DNA from: DLKC01 sp002478885
GTDB taxonomy: Bacteria; Bacteroidota; Bacteroidia; Chitinophagales; Chitinophagaceae
Reading direction: 5' to 3'
DNA: 64,000 nucleotides
Assembly (NCBI GenBank): GCA_046329585.1
Contig: JAXLUI010000001.1
Location: 2,604,001 to 2,668,000, forward strand
The notes beneath the pieces are model-generated. The model had not been told where the DNA came from. It worked only from the letters and a program-made list of their open reading frames with translations, and made no database searches. The position numbers and the translations under genes were made by a program. Below, in pieces: positions 59,082-64,000 of this stretch (positions within the stretch are counted from its first letter, which is position 1; every line of letters begins with the position of its first letter).

Positions 59082-59173
59082 AAATAATATTATCTGCAAA
59101 ACAACGAAACTTTAACCACAATGCCTGATTAGTGAAAAAGCGGGTGGAAAGCAGTATTGTTTTATTTTAGAAA

Positions 59174-59419
59174 TCATGATATTAGTGAGCTGATCTTTTT
59201 AGCGAGCGCATGATCTTTTTCCGTTACAATATCGCCGGCATCGTGGGTGCTGAGCCATATTTCTACTTTGTTGTAAACGTTAGTCCATAACGGATGGTGA
59301 TTCATTTTTTCTGCTTCAATGGCAACTCTTGCCATAAAGGCGAATGCTTCCGAAAAATCTTTAAATGTAAATAAACGGTAGAGGCTGTTGTTCTCTTCTG
59401 TCCAGGAAGTCTGTTGCAT
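59174..59419 (-). CDS. pterin-4a-carbinolamine dehydratase
   Basis: 81 residues, short but complete. The family motif (E/H)-K-x-x-H-H-P appears as AEKMNHHPLWTNVYNKVEIWLSTHDAG across the helix and strand, with TFKDFSEAFAFMARVAIEA before it and TEKDHALAKKISSL after. The enzyme dehydrates 4a-hydroxytetrahydrobiopterin to recycle the pterin cofactor; in bacteria it can also act in molybdopterin or regulatory roles. The N-terminal residues (QQTSWTEENNSLYRLF) fit the fold. It is a single gene just after the arginine deiminase start region, on the same strand. Confidence 0.87.
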   Translation of the reverse strand: MQQTSWTEENNSLYRLFTFKDFSEAFAFMARVAIEAEKMNHHPLWTNVYNKVEIWLSTHDAGDIVTEKDHALAKKISSLIS

Positions 59420-59516
59420 ATAATTGGTTTTTATGTGTTAGCTATATTGAATAATAAAATTAACCGAGTACGATTAAACCTCAGACCTTGGTTTATCTGC
59501 TCATTAATGATATTGT

Positions 59517-59573
59517 GCTGAAGAGTGCGACGCAAGAGGCGACGCCATGAAATACAAAAGCCGGCTACAAAAA
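59517..59573 (+). repeat. dispersed intergenic repeat, copy 23
   Basis: Core GTGCGACGCAAG at 59525-59536, then AGGCGACGCCATG, and at 23 bases GCCGGCTACAAAAAAA, ending three bases before the stop of the IPExxxVDY-family gene. Confidence 0.85.
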
Positions 59574-59575
59574 AA

Positions 59576-60010
59576 TTAAAATACAAGGTTGCCCTTGTTT
59601 TTTATTTGTTCGTTGGTTAACTCAGCGATCATTTGTATGCCATTGATCTTTTTAACCGACTGTATTAAAACCTGGCAAACATCGTCTGAAATCTCATCGC
59701 CTTTCAGCAGCCAGAGAAAGTCCATATGACGAAACTCGGGCAGCAAATATTCGCCGTCGTAGTGATTGTGATAAATATAATGACACAGAAAGCCGCCTGG
59801 CTCTGCGTGATCGTAAACGGGAAAAAAATAATGGCGGCCTTTTTTCTGCAGATGAATTTCCAATTCTGTATTTAGCCTGAAATTATAGCCGAGTGTATTA
59901 TTAAGCATCCAGCAAAAACGGTAACTCTTTACCGGTACCATGATGCCAAATAAACGTGTACCAATAAAAAAATCATCGGTGAGTTCGTCTATGTTCAGTT
60001 TTAATTTCAT
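59576..60010 (-). CDS. IPExxxVDY-family protein
   Basis: 144 residues. The family motif appears as LPEFRHMDF at about residues 92-100, within YLLPEFRHMDFLWLLKGD. The N-terminal FFIGTRLFGIMVPVKSYRFCWMLNNTLGYNFRL and the middle YFFPVYDHAEPGGF (in separate strands) are also typical. This small soluble family occurs in Bacteroidota and its function is unknown. It starts just after the M28 peptidase gene stop (3 bases), so the two are co-transcribed. Confidence 0.8.
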   Translation of the reverse strand: MKLKLNIDELTDDFFIGTRLFGIMVPVKSYRFCWMLNNTLGYNFRLNTELEIHLQKKGRHYFFPVYDHAEPGGFLCHYIYHNHYDGEYLLPEFRHMDFLWLLKGDEISDDVCQVLIQSVKKINGIQMIAELTNEQIKNKGNLVF

Positions 60011-60013
60011 CGG

Positions 60014-61654
60014 CTAAAACTGTATGTTGAAGTCCATTTCCTTTTCGTTACGCTTGATCTTTAGCACTGTGGCATCGCCTTTCTTAAAATGCTGCAAAGC
60101 CTGCATGTAAGACATAACATCTACAAATTTATATTCGCCTAACTGCAGCAATATATCGCCAGCCTGCAGCCCTGCTTTCTCTGCAGTTTTTCCTTTACTT
60201 ACACCATCGATACGCATGCCTGTGCCTGAATAACCATAGTCTGGAATTACACCGAGTGTTACCGGAAGTGCGACGGATCTCGCTTCCGCATCACGGGTTT
60301 TTAAAAAAGTGAGTTTGCCTTTGTCATCGGTTGCTGCAACAATGCGCTGCACAAAGTCTACGATCTCTACTTCGCCTTTAAAATTGATCTTATCCCAATC
60401 GTCGCTGGCTTTGTGATAATCGCTGTGGCTGTTGGTGAAAAAGAAAAGCACTGGAATATCTTTCCTGTAAAAAGAGGCGTGATCACTCGGACCGCTTCCG
60501 CTGCTGTCGATCTTAATGTTGAGTTTGTCGATGTTTGTTTTCGCAAGCACTTCACTCCAGGTTGGAGAGGTGCCGTAACCGCCAATGGTGATATGATTTG
60601 CAGTATCCAAGCGCCCCACCATATCGAGATTGATCATATAGTTCGGAATAATTTTAGCCGATGGATGATCGAGCCAGTACTTCGATCCAAACAATCCAAG
60701 CTCTTCGCCGGAAAAGGCAATAAATACATAATTGTTATTATGCATTTTTGATTGTTTCAATATTCTTGCGATCTCGATTAAAGCAGCGGTGCCGCTGGCA
60801 TTGTCATCTGCACCATTGTGAATTTGCCCTTGCCCATCGAGACTGTTGCCATCTTCGCCATAACCGAGATGATCGTAATGTGCACCGATGATTATCGTGT
60901 TGGGGGCATTATAATTAATAGTGGCGACCACGTTCCGGGCTTTTCTTACTGCATGTATAAGTGAAGTGTTGATACTTATATCGTATGTTGCGGTTGCATC
61001 GGCGAAAAAACTTTTTCTTCCGTCGGCAGTGAGGTACACAACGGGCAGGGCAACCGCCGGCGTACTGTCGTTTTTATTGAATTGAACATTGTCAACCGAA
61101 GCAGAGCTGTTGAAAACGATCAGGGCAGTTGCGCCTTTCTGTTTTGCTGAACGCGCTTCTTTTATAATAATGTCGTTGATATCAAAATGCGGGTTGGTTT
61201 TATTTTCTTCCACTACATCTTTAACGTCAAAGAACCAGGGTTCATCATTTTCACGCAAACCGAGTGAAGCTGTTCCTGAAGCTTTACCATTGGCAGTAAA
61301 AGCCAGCGGAAAATAGTCTTTCTTTATTTCAAGGGATTTCCCGTTTACTGAAAAGTTATTGTCATCGGCAAATTTCTTGCCTTCATCAACTTCGAATTCC
61401 TGTATAAACCCGTTGGTACCCTTTGGTTCGAGGCCTATCTTTTGAAAGTTCGACTCAATGTATTGCATAGCCAGCAGTTCGCCGGCGGAACCTGTTCTTC
61501 TTCCTTCAAGTTTGTCATCGGCAAGATATTTTACATGCGCCTGAACATTTTCATAGGTTATTTTATCCGCTTTCTCTTTCGCCTTTCGCTCCTTTTTACT
61601 TTGAGCAAGACCAATCAAGGGTACTAATGCGATTAACAGCAATAGTTTCTTCAT
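60014..61654 (-). CDS. secreted M28-family zinc aminopeptidase with PA and PDZ domains
   Basis: 546 residues with a signal peptide (KKLLLLIALVPLIGLAQS). After a helical start (HVKYLADDKLEGRRTGSAGE) comes a PA-type insert (residues ~100-250). The M28 catalytic domain shows its zinc ligands in IIIGAHYDHLGYG, HNGADDNASGTAAL, FSGEELGLFGSKYW, NLDMVGRLD and the last His in SHSDYHKASDDWDKI. A C-terminal PDZ domain follows (DGVSKGKTAEKAGLQAGDIL, then QALQHFKKGDATVLKI). It removes N-terminal residues from peptides in the periplasm or outside the cell. It has a candidate promoter upstream and is followed directly by the IPExxxVDY gene. Confidence 0.92.
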   Translation of the reverse strand: MKKLLLLIALVPLIGLAQSKKERKAKEKADKITYENVQAHVKYLADDKLEGRRTGSAGELLAMQYIESNFQKIGLEPKGTNGFIQEFEVDEGKKFADDNNFSVNGKSLEIKKDYFPLAFTANGKASGTASLGLRENDEPWFFDVKDVVEENKTNPHFDINDIIIKEARSAKQKGATALIVFNSSASVDNVQFNKNDSTPAVALPVVYLTADGRKSFFADATATYDISINTSLIHAVRKARNVVATINYNAPNTIIIGAHYDHLGYGEDGNSLDGQGQIHNGADDNASGTAALIEIARILKQSKMHNNNYVFIAFSGEELGLFGSKYWLDHPSAKIIPNYMINLDMVGRLDTANHITIGGYGTSPTWSEVLAKTNIDKLNIKIDSSGSGPSDHASFYRKDIPVLFFFTNSHSDYHKASDDWDKINFKGEVEIVDFVQRIVAATDDKGKLTFLKTRDAEARSVALPVTLGVIPDYGYSGTGMRIDGVSKGKTAEKAGLQAGDILLQLGEYKFVDVMSYMQALQHFKKGDATVLKIKRNEKEMDFNIQF

Positions 61655-61679
61655 ACGTAAAATTTGATTTTATCCAATG

Positions 61680-61713
61680 CAAATGTAATGCCTCCCATAT
61701 ATGCGATTGCAAA
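61680..61713 (-). promoter_or_regulatory. candidate promoter of the M28 peptidase gene
   Basis: On the minus strand TTTG (61713-61710), a 22-base spacer, then TACATTTG (61687-61680). The -7 box fits TAnnTTTG exactly; the spacer is at the long end. The ATG is 26 bases further on. Confidence 0.5.
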
Positions 61714-61758
61714 TAATAACGCAGAAACACATGGTTCTTGTCTTCTGTCGCAATAGGA

Positions 61759-61815
61759 TTTTTGGTGCCCGGCTTCAACGCTTTGTCCGGCGTTCCTTGC
61801 GTCGCACTCTTCAAC
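61759..61815 (-). repeat. dispersed intergenic repeat, copy 24
   Basis: Minus-strand core GTGCGACGCAAG (61796-61807), 22 bases, then GCCGGGCACCAAAAATCC. It is an inverted pair with copy 25. Confidence 0.82.
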
Positions 61816-61884
61816 ACAAGAATCGCAAATCGGCAATAGTGCTACACTACCCATCGTTTTCCACTGCTGATTAACAAACAGAAG

Positions 61885-61941
61885 GTACAAGTGAGTGACA
61901 CAACCGGCGATGCCACCTGAACGTACGCTGGTAACCAAGAA
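61885..61941 (+). repeat. dispersed intergenic repeat, copy 25 (variant B core)
   Basis: GTACAAGT followed by GAGTGACACAAC (61893-61904), then CGGCGATGCCACC, and at 22 bases GCTGGTAACCAAGAA. Confidence 0.8.
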
Positions 61942-62015
61942 CTTCATTTGCGGAATGCGATGAAAATACAGCACGCCTGCGCGTGTTTCCACGGCACGCA
62001 TTAATTTTACGCCCT

Positions 62016-63047
62016 ATGCCTTATTTTAACTGGAATGATACCATTAACCTGTTCAGTAAGCTTACCGTGCGCAGAATCTGGAATGCTACCAAAGTAATGG
62101 CCAGTTACCAGTGGAGCAAGTTTACCGGCAAACCTGTTCAATGGGGTTACCCGGTTTCTATTTCTTTTGAACCCACCACAAGCTGCAACCTGCGCTGCCC
62201 CGAATGCCCGAGTGGATTGAGGGAATTCTCTAGGCCAACAGGTATGCTGCAAAAAGACTTTTTTCGCGAAACCATCGACGATATTTATAAAGAACTGCTC
62301 TATCTTATTTTTTATTTCCAGGGCGAGCCATACCTAAATCCCGACTTTCTCGACATGGTAAAGTACGCGCATGAAAAAGGAATTTACACTGCCACATCTA
62401 CCAACGCACACTATCTGACCGATGAAAAAGCAAAGAAAACGGTGGAGAGCGGGCTTGACCGTTTGATTATTTCCATCGACGGTACCACGCAGGACGTTTA
62501 CCAGCAATACCGCGTCGGCGGCAAACTCGAAAAAGTGCTCGAAGGCGCCAGGAATATTGTTAAATGGAAAAAACAACTGAACAGCAAAACGCCCTTTATC
62601 TTCTTCCAGTTTCTCGTGGTAAAACCCAACGAACACCAGATTGAGGAGGTAAAAAAGCTCGGCAACGAAATCGGTGTTGACCAGGTTCGTTTTAAAACAG
62701 CCCAGGTTTACGATTATGAAAACGATCCCAATCAACTGATACCTACCAACGAAAAATACAGCCGTTATAAAAAAGACAGGAACGGCCACATGGCCATAAA
62801 AAGCGGCCTCAATAATTATTGCTGGAAACTCTGGCATGCAAATGTTATCACATGGGACGGCCTGGTTGTACCTTGTTGCTTTGACAAGGATGCGACCCAT
62901 CAGCTTGGTAATTTAAAAATGCAAAGCTTTAAAGAAACCTGGAACAACGATAACTACAAACAGTTTCGCCGTGAACTGCTCACCAGCCGCAAGAATATTG
63001 ACATTTGCGCCAATTGCAGTGAAGGGCTAAAGGTTTGGGAAGATTAA
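62016..63047 (+). CDS. radical SAM/SPASM domain protein
   Basis: 343 residues from the ATG at 62016; the frame is open further up without family features. The radical SAM cluster motif is in SFEPTTSCNLRCPECPSGL (C-x-x-x-C-x-x-C) near residue 60, followed by YLIFYFQGEPYLNP and DRLIISIDGTTQDVYQQYR. A C-terminal SPASM-type domain has Cys in WDGLVVPCCFDKDATHQLGN, CWKLWHANV and IDICANCSEGL for auxiliary iron-sulfur clusters. Such enzymes modify peptides or act on sugars and envelope components. No precursor peptide or partner is obvious nearby, so the substrate is unknown. It is divergent from the M28 gene. Confidence 0.92.
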   Translation: MPYFNWNDTINLFSKLTVRRIWNATKVMASYQWSKFTGKPVQWGYPVSISFEPTTSCNLRCPECPSGLREFSRPTGMLQKDFFRETIDDIYKELLYLIFYFQGEPYLNPDFLDMVKYAHEKGIYTATSTNAHYLTDEKAKKTVESGLDRLIISIDGTTQDVYQQYRVGGKLEKVLEGARNIVKWKKQLNSKTPFIFFQFLVVKPNEHQIEEVKKLGNEIGVDQVRFKTAQVYDYENDPNQLIPTNEKYSRYKKDRNGHMAIKSGLNNYCWKLWHANVITWDGLVVPCCFDKDATHQLGNLKMQSFKETWNNDNYKQFRRELLTSRKNIDICANCSEGLKVWED

Positions 63048-63150
63048 TGCCCATAATAATTTTCAATTGCAACTATTCAGTTTGTCTCTTCGCAACTATT
63101 TTTTTCCAACAATTTTTATCTTAATTTCCGCCCCATAATAATTGTTTGCC

Positions 63151-63969
63151 ATGAACGAACTGATCCGCTATTTTGAAACAATTCCTTCACTCCATCGTGC
63201 TTTGATTCTCGCCGGCGGCATCACGCTTTTCTGGATGATTGAAAGCGGCATACCAATGTTCCGCTTTAAGTACAACAAATGGAAACATGCTGGCATCAAT
63301 ATCTTTTTTACGATCACCACCATCATAATCAATTTTGCTTTTGCTTACCTTATAGTGCTCGCATCGGACTATTGTATCAGTAATAAGTTTGGTCTGCTGC
63401 AATGGGTCGCGATGCCTTTGTGGCTGGAAATAATAGCCGGGCTTTTACTGCTCGATCTTGTGGGCGCTTACAGCATTCATTATTTGGAACACAAAGTAAA
63501 ATGGCTGTGGAAGTTTCATATGATTCATCATTCAGACACCCATGTTGATACAACCACCGCCAACAGGCATCACCCTGGTGAAAGCGTATTCAGGGCAGTC
63601 TTCACCATCATGGCTGTTTTTATTACAGGCGCACCTATATGGCTGGTGATGATGTATCAAACCCTTAGCGCCGTTACCTCGCAGTTCAATCACGCTAATA
63701 TTCAAATGCCCGAATGGCTCGATAAGCTGCTTCGATTTGTGCTGGTAACGCCGAATATGCACCGGGTACATCATCATTTCGTTCGCCCACAAACCGATTC
63801 TAACTACAGCAATATTTTTTCCGTATGGGATCGTGTGTTTGGAACTTATATGTTATCTCCAATAAAAGACCTGCGCTTTGGACTCGATGTTTTAGAAGGC
63901 CGCAACGACGAAAACATTGGCGAACTACTCAAAACGCCATTTGATAAGACAATAAAAACTGACTATTAA
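63151..63969 (+). CDS. sterol desaturase/fatty acid hydroxylase superfamily protein
   Basis: 272 residues from the ATG at 63151; a TTG at 63142 is also in frame. Membrane segments flank His boxes HYLEHKVKWLWKFHMIHHSDTHVDTTTANRHHP (in several parts: HxxxH, HxxHH and HH) and HRVHHHFVRPQTDSNYSNIFSVWDRVFGTY, the di-iron ligands of this family. These proteins hydroxylate or desaturate sterols, carotenoids or fatty acids in the membrane. The exact substrate cannot be told. It starts about 100 bases after the radical SAM gene in the same direction, so an operon is possible. The gene is complete within the window. Confidence 0.9.
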   Translation: MNELIRYFETIPSLHRALILAGGITLFWMIESGIPMFRFKYNKWKHAGINIFFTITTIIINFAFAYLIVLASDYCISNKFGLLQWVAMPLWLEIIAGLLLLDLVGAYSIHYLEHKVKWLWKFHMIHHSDTHVDTTTANRHHPGESVFRAVFTIMAVFITGAPIWLVMMYQTLSAVTSQFNHANIQMPEWLDKLLRFVLVTPNMHRVHHHFVRPQTDSNYSNIFSVWDRVFGTYMLSPIKDLRFGLDVLEGRNDENIGELLKTPFDKTIKTDY

Positions 63970-64000
63970 TTCTTGATGGACCGGCTGATTGCTACTATCG

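Larger units (their letters stand above)
61655..62015. other. 361-base intergenic region between divergent genes, with two repeat copies
   Basis: This region separates the M28 peptidase and the radical SAM gene. It contains the peptidase promoter at 61680-61713 and the inverted repeat pair copies 24 and 25. A minus-strand open frame across 61651-62001 overlaps both repeats and has no family resemblance, so I leave it out. Confidence 0.5.

Noticed and set aside
2529..61941. The repeats as a CRISPR array
   Set aside because: The units are scattered over 60 kb, in both orientations, each alone or in inverted pairs, with no regular repeat-spacer array and no cas genes in the window.
61651..62001. 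116-codon minus-strand reading frame
   Set aside because: It runs through two repeat copies and the peptidase promoter and shows no protein family features.
1..64000. A hidden insertion sequence or RAYT transposase that could move the repeats
   Set aside because: No reading frame in the window resembles a transposase, and no IS-type terminal repeats around a coding gene were seen.

Overview
The window reads as a chromosomal segment of a Bacteroidota bacterium, most likely a Chitinophagaceae-type member (family placement is inference). The pointers are a type IX secretion sorting domain protein, many outer-membrane beta-barrel proteins, an MG2/TonB-plug protein, a split transketolase, RemB/Wzi-like proteins, an IPExxxVDY-family protein, an alternative complex III locus, and promoters that fit the Bacteroidota TTTG / TAnnTTTG pattern. 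No rRNA, tRNA, CRISPR array, prophage, insertion sequence or intact transposase was seen.

Layout. 1-1687 holds the N-terminal part of a secreted type IX cargo protein that runs off the left edge. 1.8-8 kb has a small barrel protein, a GH3-family enzyme, a glycosyltransferase, an aldo/keto reductase and an orphan OppC-type permease. 8.2-18 kb has recQ, then kdsD and manC (sugar-phosphate and nucleotide-sugar supply for the envelope), coaX, a barrel protein, lptC, a YkuK-type protein and a GNAT-like protein. 18-26 kb has an acyl-carrier-like protein lacking its serine, an SDR enzyme, a decayed region, an MG2/plug protein and two tandem RemB/Wzi-like barrels. 26.3-29.6 kb is a phosphate uptake island: phosphate-type porin, DUF47/PhoU-like regulator and Pit transporter. 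29.6-33.8 kb has galE, a lone transketolase C-half, and an ECF sigma / membrane partner / periplasmic protein cassette. 33.8-50.4 kb is one long minus-strand respiratory region: ActABCDEF (alternative complex III), cytochrome oxidase subunits II, I, III, III and IV, heme O synthase, SCO and DUF420. Together these carry electrons from quinol to oxygen and provide assembly factors. 50.5-64 kb holds purN, desaturases, a DinB protein, a trans-sulfuration enzyme, an arginine deiminase/CtlX pair, pterin dehydratase, an M28 peptidase, a radical SAM/SPASM protein and a sterol-desaturase-type hydroxylase.

The most unusual signal is not a gene. About 25 copies of a roughly 57-bp dispersed repeat sit in the gaps between genes. 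Each has a dyad core (GTGCGACGCAAC), a fixed 21-23 nt spacer, and a GCCGG box followed by an A-rich end. Some copies are arranged as back-to-back inverted pairs. The A-rich end often lies within a few bases of a stop codon. I found no copies inside genes. It resembles a REP/REPIN-type family, but no cognate transposase lies in the window and I do not recognise the family.

Several start codons were moved from the longest reading frame to the position that fits the signal peptide, conserved N-terminus or promoter. Repeat positions and motif spacings were read by eye.
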